From Natronoarchaeum mannanilyticum (GTDB taxonomy: Archaea; Halobacteriota; Halobacteria; Halobacteriales; Natronoarchaeaceae), in NCBI RefSeq assembly GCF_039522665.1, contig NZ_BAAADV010000003.1:62001-126000 (forward strand): 64,000 nucleotides of DNA, written 5' to 3'. Each line of letters begins with the position of its first letter. Within the stretch, counting starts at the first letter, position 1. Under the pieces are notes generated by a model. It saw only the letters and a list, made by a program, of their open reading frames with translations. It had not been told where the DNA came from and did not search any database. Positions 7,894-16,463 of this stretch are shown here, one piece after another. The translations under genes were made by a program, and so were the position numbers.

Positions 7894-9024
7894 ATGGAAA
7901 CAGCAGACATCGAAACCGACCTCAGCCTCTTCAAGTACGACAACCTCGAACAGCTGCCCGAACAGTACCGGGAGCTGGACGAGGCCGAGCGTTCGGAGCG
8001 CATCGAAGCGGCGCTCGACGCGCTCGGCGACGACGTCGTGATCCTCGGGCACAACTACCAGCGCCGGGAGATCGTCGAGCACGCCGACTTCATCGGCGAC
8101 TCCTACCAGCTCTCGAAGGAGGCCGCGAACGCCGACGCCGAGTACGTGATCTTCGGCGGGGTGACGTTCATGGCCGAGAGCGCCGACATCATCACCGACG
8201 ACTCCCAGACCGTGATCCTCCCGAGCATGGAGGCGTCCTGCCCGATGGCCGGGATGGCCGAGGCGCTGCAGGTCGACGCCGCGTGGGCCGAGATCACCGA
8301 CGCCGCGCCCGACGCCGATATTATTCCGATCACGTACATGAACTCCTACGCAGACCTCAAGGCGTTCACCGCCGAGCACGGCGGCGCGGTCTGTACCTCC
8401 TCTAACGCGCATCTCGTGTTCGACTGGGCGCTGGAGAAGGGCGACAAGGTGCTGTTCCTTCCGGACAAGCACCTCGGCGAGAACACCGCCCACCGGCTCG
8501 GGCTCGAAGACGAGACCGCCGACTGGGACCCCTGGGATCCCGAAGGCAAGGACGCTGCGGAGGTCGCCGAGTCCGACATCATCCTCTGGGACGGCTACTG
8601 CCAGGTCCACGAGCGCTTCCGCGAGAGTCACATCGAGGACATCCGCGAGAAGCATCCCGACGCGAACGTCGTCGTCCATCCGGAGTGTCGCCGCGAGGTC
8701 GTCGAGGCGGCGGACGTGGTCGGCTCGACCAGCACGATCTGCGAGGTCGTCGAGGAGGCCGATCCGGGCGACCAGTGGGCGATCGGCACCGAGATCCACC
8801 TCGCGAACCACCTCGACCGCTGGCACCCCGAGGTGGAGGTGCTGCCGCTCTGTGGCGACGCCTGCATGGACTGCAACGCGATGCGCCAGATCGACCCGAA
8901 CTACCTGACCTGGGTGCTCGAAGAGCTCGTCGCGGGCCGCGAGCGCAACGTGATCGAGGTCGCGCCCCGCGAAAAGGAACTCGCCGAGGTGGCGATGGAC
9001 CGCATGCTGGAGCTACAGGGCTGA
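7894..9024 (+). CDS. nadA: Quinolinate synthase NadA
   Basis: Condenses iminoaspartate with dihydroxyacetone phosphate to quinolinate in de novo NAD synthesis; a cytoplasmic [4Fe-4S] enzyme. 376 aa. The N-terminal module begins near VILGHNYQRREIVE; family segments include ADFIGDSYQLS, MEASCPMAGMAE, and the C-terminal cysteine motif CGDACMDCNAM. HPECRREV carries another conserved Cys. ATG 7894 is preferred over an upstream in-frame start at 7780, which would read through the AT-rich control region. It is the first gene of nadA-nadB-nadC, with 3 bases to nadB. Confidence 0.95.
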   Translation: METADIETDLSLFKYDNLEQLPEQYRELDEAERSERIEAALDALGDDVVILGHNYQRREIVEHADFIGDSYQLSKEAANADAEYVIFGGVTFMAESADIITDDSQTVILPSMEASCPMAGMAEALQVDAAWAEITDAAPDADIIPITYMNSYADLKAFTAEHGGAVCTSSNAHLVFDWALEKGDKVLFLPDKHLGENTAHRLGLEDETADWDPWDPEGKDAAEVAESDIILWDGYCQVHERFRESHIEDIREKHPDANVVVHPECRREVVEAADVVGSTSTICEVVEEADPGDQWAIGTEIHLANHLDRWHPEVEVLPLCGDACMDCNAMRQIDPNYLTWVLEELVAGRERNVIEVAPREKELAEVAMDRMLELQG

Positions 9025-9027
9025 CCG

Positions 9028-10692
9028 ATGAGCGAGGACCACCTCACCGCGGACGTGCTCGTCGTCGGGAGCGGCATCGCGGGCTGTTCGGCCGCGCTCG
9101 CCGCCGCGCGCGAGGGCGCCGACGTGCTCGTCGCAACGAAAGCCGAGCGTCCCGAGGACGCCAGTACGGACTGGGCTCAGGGCGGCATCGCGACCTCGCG
9201 CGACGACCCCGAGCAGTTCAAGCGCGACGTGATCGAGGCCAGCGCCGGCACCGCCGATCCGGAGGCGGTCGACGTGCTCGTCGAGGACGCCAACGACGCG
9301 GTGCGAGACGTACTGCTCGACACGCTCGACGTCGGCTTCGACACGAACGGCGAGGACGCCGACGCGGCGACCGAGGACGACGATAACGCCGACGCGGAGA
9401 CCGGAGACGGCGCCGAGGACCGGAAGTTCGACTTCGCGCGCGAGGCCGCCCACTCCGAGGAGCGGATCCTCCACGTCGACGCCTCGACGGGAACCCACAT
9501 CCTCCGGCCGTTCCTGCAGTATCTCGACGACCACGAGCGCGTGACGATTCTCGAAGATACCGCCGCGCTCGACCTGATCGCCCACGAGGGGCGCGTCCAC
9601 GGCGTCCAGCTCGACCGGACGCCGGCGGGCGAGCGCGCGCCGACGGGCCACCCCGCCTTCGCCGGCGCGACGATCCTCGCGACCGGCGGCGTCGGCTCGC
9701 TGTTCCCCCGCTCGACGAACCCGGCGGGCGCGACCGGCGACGGCGTCGCGATGGCCGCGCTGGCGGGCGCCGACGTCGCGGACATGGAGTACGTGCAGTT
9801 CCACCCGACCGCGTTCGATCCCGACACCGGTGCCGAGCGCGGCGACGCCGCGGGCGGGGACGGCGACGCGAGCGAGCGCGCGACAACGTTCCTGATCAGC
9901 GAGGCCGTCCGCGGTGAGGGCGCCCTGCTGCGGAACGGCGCAGGCGAGCGGTTCATGCCCGAGTACCACGAGGACGCCGAACTCGCCCCGCGCGACGTCG
10001 TCGCCCGCGCCGTTCAGGAGGAACGCGAGGCGACCGGAGAGGTTGTGCTGGACGTGAGCCCGCTCGACTTCGAGCGCGAGTTTCCCGACCTCGCCGCGGA
10101 GTGCGAGGATCGCGGGGTCGACTGGAGCGAGGGGATCCCGGTCGCGCCCTGCGAGCACTTCCTCTGTGGCGGCGTCGACGTCGACGACCGCGGCCGGACG
10201 AGCCTGGATCGCCTGTTCGCGGTCGGCGAGTGCGCGCGCACCGGCGTCCACGGCGCCAACCGGCTGGCCAGCACCAGCCTGCTCGAAGGGCTGGTCTGGG
10301 GGCTGCGGGCGGGCGAGGAAGCGGTCGGCGCCGACCCCGAACCGATCGAGGTGCCCGACCTGCTCGACAGCGATCCCGCGCTCCCCGATCGGTTCGCCGG
10401 CGAGAAGTTCACGCGCCTGCGCCGGGTGATGGACGAGCGCGTCGGTCTCCGGCGGGATCCCGAGAGGCTCCGCCGCGCGGCCGCCGTGCTCCGGCGGCTC
10501 AAGGGCGAGGTCGACGCCTACGTCCGGACGCGAACGGCCAGGGACCTCTACGAGCTTCGCAACGCCAGCGTCACCGCGCTGCTGATCGCGCGGGCGGCCG
10601 CCGAGAACCCCGAGTCGGTCGGCTGTCACTACCTCGTGGACGCCGACGGCGAGGCGCCGAACGAACCCGACGCCGAACCGGCGGACGACTGA
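9028..10692 (+). CDS. nadB: L-aspartate oxidase NadB
   Basis: FAD-dependent oxidase that makes iminoaspartate for NadA. 554 aa. The N-terminal dinucleotide fold is VLVVGSGIAGCSAALAAA, followed by the DWAQGGIA motif and later EYVQFHPTAF and the fumarate-reductase-type segment CGGVDVDDRGRTSLDRLFAVGE, then HGANRLASTSLLEGLVWG. A helical C-terminal domain follows. An acidic stretch at residues about 108-135 (rich in D, E and A) is extra relative to bacterial NadB and probably a surface loop. Spacing of 3 bases from nadA and 1 base to nadC indicates one transcript. Confidence 0.95.
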   Translation: MSEDHLTADVLVVGSGIAGCSAALAAAREGADVLVATKAERPEDASTDWAQGGIATSRDDPEQFKRDVIEASAGTADPEAVDVLVEDANDAVRDVLLDTLDVGFDTNGEDADAATEDDDNADAETGDGAEDRKFDFAREAAHSEERILHVDASTGTHILRPFLQYLDDHERVTILEDTAALDLIAHEGRVHGVQLDRTPAGERAPTGHPAFAGATILATGGVGSLFPRSTNPAGATGDGVAMAALAGADVADMEYVQFHPTAFDPDTGAERGDAAGGDGDASERATTFLISEAVRGEGALLRNGAGERFMPEYHEDAELAPRDVVARAVQEEREATGEVVLDVSPLDFEREFPDLAAECEDRGVDWSEGIPVAPCEHFLCGGVDVDDRGRTSLDRLFAVGECARTGVHGANRLASTSLLEGLVWGLRAGEEAVGADPEPIEVPDLLDSDPALPDRFAGEKFTRLRRVMDERVGLRRDPERLRRAAAVLRRLKGEVDAYVRTRTARDLYELRNASVTALLIARAAAENPESVGCHYLVDADGEAPNEPDAEPADD

Positions 10693-10693
10693 G

Positions 10694-11521
10694 ATGCCCG
10701 TCACCGACCGCCAAGTCGAGCGCTGGCTGCGCGAGGACCTGGGCCACCACGACGTGACCAACGACGTCCCCGACGAGACGACCGGCCGGCTCGTCACGAA
10801 GGAACCGGGCGTCCTTGCGGGCGTCGAGGCGGCGACGGCCGTCTTCGAGTACCTCGGCGTCGACGTCGTCAAGGCAGTCGCCGACGGCGACCGAGTCGAG
10901 CCGGGCGACGCCGTGCTCCGGGTCGAGGGCGAGTCTCGGGATGTGCTGCGCGCCGAGCGCGTCGCGGTGAACGTCGCCGGCCACGCCGCCGGCGTCGCGA
11001 CGAAGACGCGCGCGGCGGTCGACGCCGCCAGATCCGAGTCCGACGACGTGGCGATCGCCGCCACGCGAAAGACCACGCCGGGCCTGCGCGGCGTCGAGAA
11101 GCGCGCGGTCGTCGCCGGCGGCGGCGACACCCACCGGCTCGACCTCTCCCACATGGTGATGGTGAAGGACAACCACGTCGCCGAGATGGGACTGGAGGAG
11201 GCCGTCACGCACTTCCGCGAGAAAGCGTCGTTCGCCACGAAGATCGACGTCGAGGTCGAATCGCCCGAGGACGCGCCGCGGGCCGCCGACGCGGGGGCCG
11301 ACGTCGTCCTGCTGGACAACATGACGCCCGCCGAGACGCGCGAGGCCGTCGACCTGCTCCGCGAGACCGACCCGGACGTCCTCGCGGAGGCGTCGGGCGG
11401 CATCACCGTCGAGACGGTGCCCGAGTACGCCGCGACGGGCGTCGACGTGATCTCGATGGGTGCGCTGACCCACAGCGCGTCGACGCTGGATCTGTCCTTT
11501 CGGACGGGGCGTCGGTCCTGA
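10694..11521 (+). CDS. nadC: Nicotinate-nucleotide pyrophosphorylase NadC
   Basis: Converts quinolinate and PRPP to nicotinate mononucleotide, the third step of the pathway. 275 aa, normal length. Motifs include the N-terminal EDLGHHDVTND, RVAVNVAGHAAGVAT, the substrate-binding ATRKTTPGLRGVEKRAVVAGGG, VMVKDNHV and VLLDNM, then ASGGITVETVPEYAATGVDVISMGALTHS. The ATG follows the nadB stop by one base. Together nadABC form a complete de novo branch from aspartate, likely controlled through the site at 7823-7843. Confidence 0.96.
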   Translation: MPVTDRQVERWLREDLGHHDVTNDVPDETTGRLVTKEPGVLAGVEAATAVFEYLGVDVVKAVADGDRVEPGDAVLRVEGESRDVLRAERVAVNVAGHAAGVATKTRAAVDAARSESDDVAIAATRKTTPGLRGVEKRAVVAGGGDTHRLDLSHMVMVKDNHVAEMGLEEAVTHFREKASFATKIDVEVESPEDAPRAADAGADVVLLDNMTPAETREAVDLLRETDPDVLAEASGGITVETVPEYAATGVDVISMGALTHSASTLDLSFRTGRRS

Positions 11522-11544
11522 CGTCATGACTGGTGTTTGTTACC

Positions 11545-11576
11545 GTTTGTCACAACCTTCGCCTTTCGCGACAAAC
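11545..11576. repeat. 7-bp inverted repeat GTTTGTC...GACAAAC
   Basis: Arms at 11545-11551 and 11570-11576 are perfectly complementary, separated by 18 bases. It lies 24 bases after the nadC stop and about 175 bases before the copper-protein start. It could be an operator or part of a weak terminator, but there is no following T-run. Confidence 0.35.
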
Positions 11577-11750
11577 AGTACTCGCGGGTACCGCCGGACG
11601 CGGCCGGCGATCGCGGCGTCGGCGCGGCGAAACTTACCCCGGCGTCGCGGCGTCCTCTCCGAATACCGAACCGTATTTGCACGACGTGAGAGGGACGCTA
11701 CTCTCGAACGGTCGTCTGCAACTAACTGGAGAGGCGTCGTGCACCCGATC

Positions 11751-12944
11751 ATGCAGCGACGCAACCTGCTACGGACGGTCGGCGCCGCATCGGCACTCGG
11801 AACGGGAGCAACGGGCGCGCTCGCGACCCAGTCCGGCGGCGGCGGTGGAGAGAACGGCGGCGGACAGGAGTGTGCGCTCCCGGACTGCATTCACCCGACG
11901 CTGGGGTACTCCGGACTGGCCGGCGACAGTGGAGACTCGCTCCCAAACGATCTCCAGCCGGACCACGAGGTCGCCCTGGAGACGCGGACGGGCGGCGGAG
12001 CGGGAAGCAGCAACGGTGACGACAACGGAGGTAGCGGGGAGGGAAGCAGTGGCGGCAACGGTGGAGCGGGTGGGAGTGGACCAGACGGCAACGGAGCGCC
12101 ACAGCCGCCCGAAAGCGCCGAGGAGCTCCCCGAGTTCGTCTTCGAGCCGACGGGGCTGGCCGTCGAGTCCGGCGACGTCGTCCGGTTCACGCTCGCGTCG
12201 CCCGACCACACGGTGACGGCCTACCACCCGGCGCTCGGACGCCAGCGCCGCGTGCCCGAGGGCGTTCCGCCGTTCTCGTCGCCGGTTCTGGGCGCCGAGA
12301 CGTTCTGGCTCTACCGCTTCGACGAACCCGGCGTCTACGACGTCCTCTGTGCGCCCCACGAGATCTTTGGAATGGTCGGCCGGATCGTCGTCGACGGCGG
12401 CGAGGCAAACTTCGGGGAGGAAACGTACCCCGCGCAGCGCGGCCCGGAGTTCACTGCCGCGACCGTGCTGGACGACGATGCGCTCGACCCGGAGAACGTC
12501 GCCGAGGCGGGCGCGGTGAGCTGGAACGATCTCGCCGACGAGAGTATGGCCATGCAGATCGAGTTCGCCGAGACGGCCGAGGAAGACTCCGGAGGGGACG
12601 GCAGCGGCGAAGACGGTTCCGGCGGGGACGGCGCCGTGAGCGTCGGCGACGAGCAGCTCGAAGACGGAGATCTAGAGATCACCGAACACGAGTTCGTCGC
12701 CGAGGGGGACGTGTTCGAGGAGGTGTACGTCGAAGGTGTAGTCGAGAACACCGGCGATGAGACCTACGACAGCGTCGAAGTGCAGGTGACGGTGTACGAC
12801 GCCGACGGGAACCAGCTCGACCAGTACATCGACATCACGTCGGACCTCGACGGCGGCGATTCCTGGCAGTTCGAGGCGCTGATCCTCGAGAGTTCGGAGG
12901 ACATCGCGGAGTACGACATCGAAGTCGAGGGGACGCAGTTCTGA
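11751..12944 (+). CDS. Secreted halocyanin-like copper protein with C-terminal FxLYD domain
   Basis: 397 aa. Residues 1-25 look like a Tat signal (MQRRNLLRTVGAASALGTGA). A Gly/Ser/Asn-rich linker covers about 75-120. A cupredoxin domain spans about 125-225 with all four type-I copper ligands: His153 (DHTV), Cys200 and His203 (LCAPHE), and Met208 (FGM). After a second acidic/Gly linker, residues about 300-397 form an FxLYD-type beta domain (EVYVEGVVENTGDETYDSV). ATG 11751 is chosen because an upstream in-frame start would bury the signal. It probably carries electrons outside the membrane; the FxLYD part may mediate binding. Confidence 0.8.
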   Translation: MQRRNLLRTVGAASALGTGATGALATQSGGGGGENGGGQECALPDCIHPTLGYSGLAGDSGDSLPNDLQPDHEVALETRTGGGAGSSNGDDNGGSGEGSSGGNGGAGGSGPDGNGAPQPPESAEELPEFVFEPTGLAVESGDVVRFTLASPDHTVTAYHPALGRQRRVPEGVPPFSSPVLGAETFWLYRFDEPGVYDVLCAPHEIFGMVGRIVVDGGEANFGEETYPAQRGPEFTAATVLDDDALDPENVAEAGAVSWNDLADESMAMQIEFAETAEEDSGGDGSGEDGSGGDGAVSVGDEQLEDGDLEITEHEFVAEGDVFEEVYVEGVVENTGDETYDSVEVQVTVYDADGNQLDQYIDITSDLDGGDSWQFEALILESSEDIAEYDIEVEGTQF

Positions 12945-12972
12945 GGCTCCGGGCCTCGGGGCGTCGTTTTTT
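12943..12972 (+). terminator. Hairpin plus T-run terminator after the copper-protein gene
   Basis: GAGGC (12943-12947) pairs with GCCTC (12953-12957); ten bases later comes TTTTTT (12967-12972). The stem begins within the stop codon. Haloarchaeal termination depends mainly on T-rich runs, so the T6 is the stronger part of this call. Confidence 0.55.
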
Positions 12973-13052
12973 GTCATGGAAACGGTAACGGTCGGTAGAC
13001 GAGCGACGCGGGTCCCACTATCCGCAGCGCGCACTTGCCCGGACGCGAGACG

Positions 13053-14012
13053 ATGAACGAACTGGATCGGTCCCCCGAGACGATCGCGCCCCTCGACCAG
13101 TCGGTGCTGGCGCGGTTCGAGCGTCCGCACGTCGACGAGCCGGTCCGGCTGGCCGTGCTGGCCGACGCCCACCTCGCGACGCGCGCCGAAGGATCGTGGA
13201 AGGCGCTTCACCGCACCGAAACGGCGCTCGAACGCGCGATCGCGGACGTGAACGACCGTGGCGTCGACGCCGCGCTCGTCGCGGGCGATCTCACGAAGGA
13301 CGGCGAGGGTCGAAACTTCGACCGATACGAGCAGTTGATCGAGCGCCTGAACGCGCCGACTGCGACGATTCCCGGCAACCACGACGTTCCGAAAGCAGAA
13401 CTCGACCACCGGGTGATTCCCGTCGAGGCGTTCGCCGAGCGCTTCTGCGAGGACGGACTGCCCGCCCGGCGGTCGTTCGGCGGCGTCGACGTCGTTACCC
13501 TGAACACCGCGACCCATCCTCACGGTCGCCTTCGAACATCCCACGACGGCGCGGTCGGAGCGCGCCAGCGCCGGTGGCTCGACGACGCGCTGGACGACGC
13601 GGAGACACCGATCGTGCTCGGCCATCATCCGGTGATGGCGTTGCCGGAGCACGAACAGTTCTCCAGAAGCCACTTCACGCTGCGCGACGCCGACGCGACG
13701 CTCGACGTGCTCGCCGGCCACGACGTCCCGCTGGTTTTCTCGGGCCATCACCACCTGCCGGCGACGAGCCGCGAGCGCGGCGTCCGCGAGGTGATCGCGC
13801 CCGCGCTGTGCTCGTACCCGCGCGCGTACCTGCTCGTTGAGGTGGGGCCCGAGGGCACGACGATCCACTTCGTCCCCGTCGAGACGCCGACGGCCGCCGT
13901 CGACGTACGCCTCCACGGCGCCGGCGGGAATCAGGTCGGCCGCAAGGTGACCGAGTGGGCCGAGCGCCGACTCGCCGCCGCTCCGCTCGTCGACGAACGG
14001 GGAGGTGAGTGA
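13053..14012 (+). CDS. Calcineurin-like metallophosphoesterase
   Basis: 319 aa from ATG 13053; a TTG at 13035 would add six residues. The full dinuclear metal signature is present: LADAHL, GDLTKDG, PGNHDVP, HHPVM and SGHHHLP. The layout resembles CpdA/IcC-type phosphodiesterases. No signal peptide is seen, so it is probably cytoplasmic. Substrate unknown; cyclic nucleotides or phosphodiesters are typical. Its stop overlaps the GTG start of the next gene (GTGA at 14009), so the two are probably co-translated. Confidence 0.85.
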   Translation: MNELDRSPETIAPLDQSVLARFERPHVDEPVRLAVLADAHLATRAEGSWKALHRTETALERAIADVNDRGVDAALVAGDLTKDGEGRNFDRYEQLIERLNAPTATIPGNHDVPKAELDHRVIPVEAFAERFCEDGLPARRSFGGVDVVTLNTATHPHGRLRTSHDGAVGARQRRWLDDALDDAETPIVLGHHPVMALPEHEQFSRSHFTLRDADATLDVLAGHDVPLVFSGHHHLPATSRERGVREVIAPALCSYPRAYLLVEVGPEGTTIHFVPVETPTAAVDVRLHGAGGNQVGRKVTEWAERRLAAAPLVDERGGE

Positions 14013-14923
14013 GCGTGCCGCCCGACGACAACACCGAGCCGGCATCACTTCAGGCGTCTCGCCGGACGGTGCTGCGCTCGATCGGCGCGCTGGGCGTGCT
14101 CGGCGCGGTCGACGCCGAGCGCTGGGCCGGCCCGTGGAACCGTCCCTTCACGATGCTCCGGACGCCGGCGTCGACGCGGCTGGCGGACGTCGGGACGGCA
14201 GAAGCAAGCGAATCGGGGTCCGGCACGGCCGCCGCGGCCTCCGGACGCCGAACCGTGGGCGACGATCCGGAACTGGCCGTCAAGCGCGTCCCGACGCCGA
14301 CGGTCGCGCTCTCGGGGCTCGTCGAGGGGCGCGCCGCGGCGGCGGAGCTGGACCCGCTCGCGGCGCTGCTGGCCGAGCGCGCGGGCATCGGCACCGTCCT
14401 GGCGCAGGCGGCCGACGGCCGGATCGATCGCGGCGACGGCCAACGCGTCGAGAGCGTCCTCGCGACTGCCCGTGACGACGTCCGCGGGATCGAGGACCTG
14501 CGGGACCGACGCGTCGCGTTCGGCGACCCGCTCTGTGGCATCGACTCGCTGTACCCGCTCGGGACGATCGAGGAGACACTCGGCCGGGGCGTCGCCCTCG
14601 ACGACGAGTTCGGGGTCCGGTGGGTCGACAGCGGAAGCGCCACCGCGGTGGCGGACGAGGTTGCGGCGATCGGTACGACGGCGACGGCGGCCGATCGCGC
14701 CGGCCTGCGACCGATCGCGAGCGCGGGCGAGCTCCCGCGACCGGTGCTCGTCGCGGGCGCCGCGATGCCCCGCGTCGAGCGCGAGCGGTTCGTCGAGGCC
14801 GCGGGCGCCGTGGCATCCGAACGCGAGGGATGGCTCTCCGAGGTTCGGCGCGTCGACGCCGCGGCGCTGGACGCCGTCGCCGAACGGGCGACCGCTCTCG
14901 GCGTCCGCCTCGACGCCCTGTAG
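14009..14923 (+). CDS. Tat-signal protein resembling PhnD-type substrate-binding proteins
   Basis: 304 aa from GTG 14009, overlapping the phosphoesterase stop. A Tat motif, SRRTVLRSIGALGVLGAVDA, is near residues 18-37, without a clear lipobox Cys. The mature part has IEDLRDRRVAFGDPLCGIDSLYP, which resembles the 'L.G..VAFGDP.S.SG...P' signature of phosphonate/phosphate PhnD-like binding proteins, then a DSGSATAVADEVA segment. No permease or ATPase genes follow. It may be an orphan binding protein or a periplasmic sensor. Assignment rests on one motif and is tentative. Confidence 0.5.
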   Translation: MSVPPDDNTEPASLQASRRTVLRSIGALGVLGAVDAERWAGPWNRPFTMLRTPASTRLADVGTAEASESGSGTAAAASGRRTVGDDPELAVKRVPTPTVALSGLVEGRAAAAELDPLAALLAERAGIGTVLAQAADGRIDRGDGQRVESVLATARDDVRGIEDLRDRRVAFGDPLCGIDSLYPLGTIEETLGRGVALDDEFGVRWVDSGSATAVADEVAAIGTTATAADRAGLRPIASAGELPRPVLVAGAAMPRVERERFVEAAGAVASEREGWLSEVRRVDAAALDAVAERATALGVRLDAL

Positions 14924-15020
14924 GAGAACGCCGTGATAGACACACTGCAGAGGAGATCGAACTGGGGTGTCGTGACCTGGCCGACGAGACTGAGCCACCC
15001 CGGGACGAGCCGTGTACCGT

Positions 15021-15060
15021 GGTGACGGACCGTTTGCCGCGGTGACGGGCCGTTTGCCCC
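15021..15060. repeat. Two tandem 20-bp units upstream of the 15118 gene
   Basis: GGTGACGGACCGTTTGCCGC (15021-15040) is followed directly by a copy differing at two positions (15041-15060). The pair ends about 26 bases before a TATA-like element, where activator or BRE-adjacent sites would lie. Function unknown. Confidence 0.55.
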
Positions 15061-15085
15061 GACGACGATCTGCGTCCAGTCCGAC

Positions 15086-15095
15086 CGTTTATACC
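15086..15095 (+). promoter_or_regulatory. TATA-like element for a leaderless transcript
   Basis: CGTTTATACC sits 23-32 bases before ATG 15118. That spacing puts transcription start at or next to the start codon, typical of haloarchaeal leaderless mRNA. Confidence 0.6.
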
Positions 15096-15117
15096 GGATG
15101 CCGCGGCGAGAGCCCCC

Positions 15118-15567
15118 ATGCCAACGTACGAGGCGTTCCTGTCGGACGACAGGGCCATCGAGGGGTTGCCGATCAGGCTCGTGATCGCGATCGTCGTCGG
15201 CGTTGCGAGTCTCAGCATCATGATGTCGATGCTGGGCGGCATCGGCACGCTCGGCGCGACCGAACTCGACGCCCAGCCCGAAGCGGAGGTGATCGACGCC
15301 GACGAGCGAACGCTCTCGGTGACGGTCGTCGACGAGAGCGGCGAGCCGGTCGAGGGCGCGACGGTCGTCGTCGACGGCGACTCCGCCCAGCTCGACGAGA
15401 TCGCGACCGGTACCTCCGGCGAGGACGGCACCGCGTCGGTCCGGATCGACCCCGAGCTCCGCCAGAATCAGGATCGCGGCACGCTGCAGATCGACATCAA
15501 GCCCCCCAGCGGCACCGACTTCCAGGACAAGCGCCAGAACACGGAGGTGCTGGTCGTCGATCGGTAG
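15118..15567 (+). CDS. Membrane-anchored conserved haloarchaeal protein with carboxypeptidase-regulatory-like fold
   Basis: 149 aa. A single hydrophobic helix at residues about 20-42 (LVIAIVVGVASLSIMMSMLGG) follows a short charged N-terminus ending in RAIEGLPIR. The outside part, residues about 65-149, reads like a carboxypeptidase-regulatory or Ig-like beta domain: VTVVDESGEPVEGATVVVDG then SGEDGTASVRI. Such N-termini occur in haloarchaeal surface and pilus-associated proteins, but there is no clear prepilin cleavage motif. It ends 39 bases before a convergent methyltransferase gene. Function unknown. Confidence 0.65.
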   Translation: MPTYEAFLSDDRAIEGLPIRLVIAIVVGVASLSIMMSMLGGIGTLGATELDAQPEAEVIDADERTLSVTVVDESGEPVEGATVVVDGDSAQLDEIATGTSGEDGTASVRIDPELRQNQDRGTLQIDIKPPSGTDFQDKRQNTEVLVVDR

Positions 15568-15606
15568 ACGGGGCCTGGAGACAAAGCGTTCGACGTCGCA
15601 GCTGAG

Positions 15607-16344
15607 TCAGCGGTCCTCCCAGTCGATCCAGTCCCGTTGCCAGCCGTGGCGCGACTGGGCTTCGCGCCGGGCGCGCTCGCGGTCCTCGCGAGCCGTGCGG
15701 TTGCGCTCGACCGCGTCGACCTGCTCGCCGTCGACCAGCAGCGGCGCGAACGCCACGCCGCCGAGCTCTTCGGCCTCGCCGTCGGCGTCGAACGCGGTCA
15801 GCGACTGCTCGCTCGCGCCCTGCGGCATCACCAGCCGACCGTCGTCGTCGAGCTGGTCGAGCAAGGCGTCGGGCGGCCGGACTGCGGCGGCTTCCAGTAG
15901 AATCCGGTCGTAGGGCGCGTACTCGGGCAGCCCGTCGGCGCCGTCGCGGCGGTCGACCAGTACCTCGCCGTAGCCGGCGTCCGCGAGGTTGCTCCTGGCT
16001 TCGAGTACGAGCGAGCGTGCGATATCGAGGGCGTGGACGTTGCACGAACCGGCGATCTCGGCGGCGACGGCGGCGGTGTAGCCGACGCCCGCGCCGACGA
16101 TCAGCACCGTGTGGTCGGCCTCGACGTCCAGCGCCTCGAGCAGTCGCGCCGCCGTGCTCGGGGCGAGCACGCGCGTCCCGAGACACCGGTGGCTGGTGTC
16201 GGCGTACGCGCCGCGATCGTCCTCGACGAACTCGTGACGCGGGACCTCCCGCATCGCCACGCTCACCTGATCGCTACGGACGACCGCCTTGGCCTCGTGC
16301 TCGAGGCTGTCGACCATGTCGTCACGCAGCACCGCGGGTTCCAT
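15607..16344 (-). CDS. Protein-L-isoaspartate O-methyltransferase relative (divergent)
   Basis: 245 aa SAM-dependent methyltransferase. The N-terminal VAMREVPRHEFVEDDRGAYAD and motif I VGAGVGYTAAVAAEI are PIMT-like. However, the PIMT substrate signature GxxQTIS is replaced by GTRVLAPSTAA, and the usual acidic residue before motif I is Ile. So it may act on something other than isoaspartate. It ends in an acidic/Arg-rich tail with several Trp (RHGWQRDWIDWEDR). It sits beside a canonical paralogue in the same direction, 119 bases away. The fold is clear; the substrate is not. Confidence 0.75.
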   Translation of the reverse strand: MEPAVLRDDMVDSLEHEAKAVVRSDQVSVAMREVPRHEFVEDDRGAYADTSHRCLGTRVLAPSTAARLLEALDVEADHTVLIVGAGVGYTAAVAAEIAGSCNVHALDIARSLVLEARSNLADAGYGEVLVDRRDGADGLPEYAPYDRILLEAAAVRPPDALLDQLDDDGRLVMPQGASEQSLTAFDADGEAEELGGVAFAPLLVDGEQVDAVERNRTAREDRERARREAQSRHGWQRDWIDWEDR

Positions 16345-16463
16345 GTTTCAGGTGACGGTCCGGACGGTTAAGAATCGCGCGGCCGGTCGCGAGCACCCGG
16401 CCTGCAATCGCAGGGCGGCGCGGCCGCTCGGGGAGTGAGCATCCCGCTATGCGAACCCCAACG

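Noticed and set aside
9013-11406. Open frame of 797 codons on the minus strand across nadB and nadC
   Set aside because: Antisense shadow of two well-recognised enzymes; low complexity and Arg/Ala/Ser-rich.
11526-11750. N-terminal extension of the copper protein
   Set aside because: Would place 75 basic residues before a good Tat signal and cover the intergenic control region.
15118-15567. Pilin or archaellin precursor
   Set aside because: The hydrophobic helix and charged N-terminus are suggestive, but no convincing prepilin peptidase site precedes the helix.
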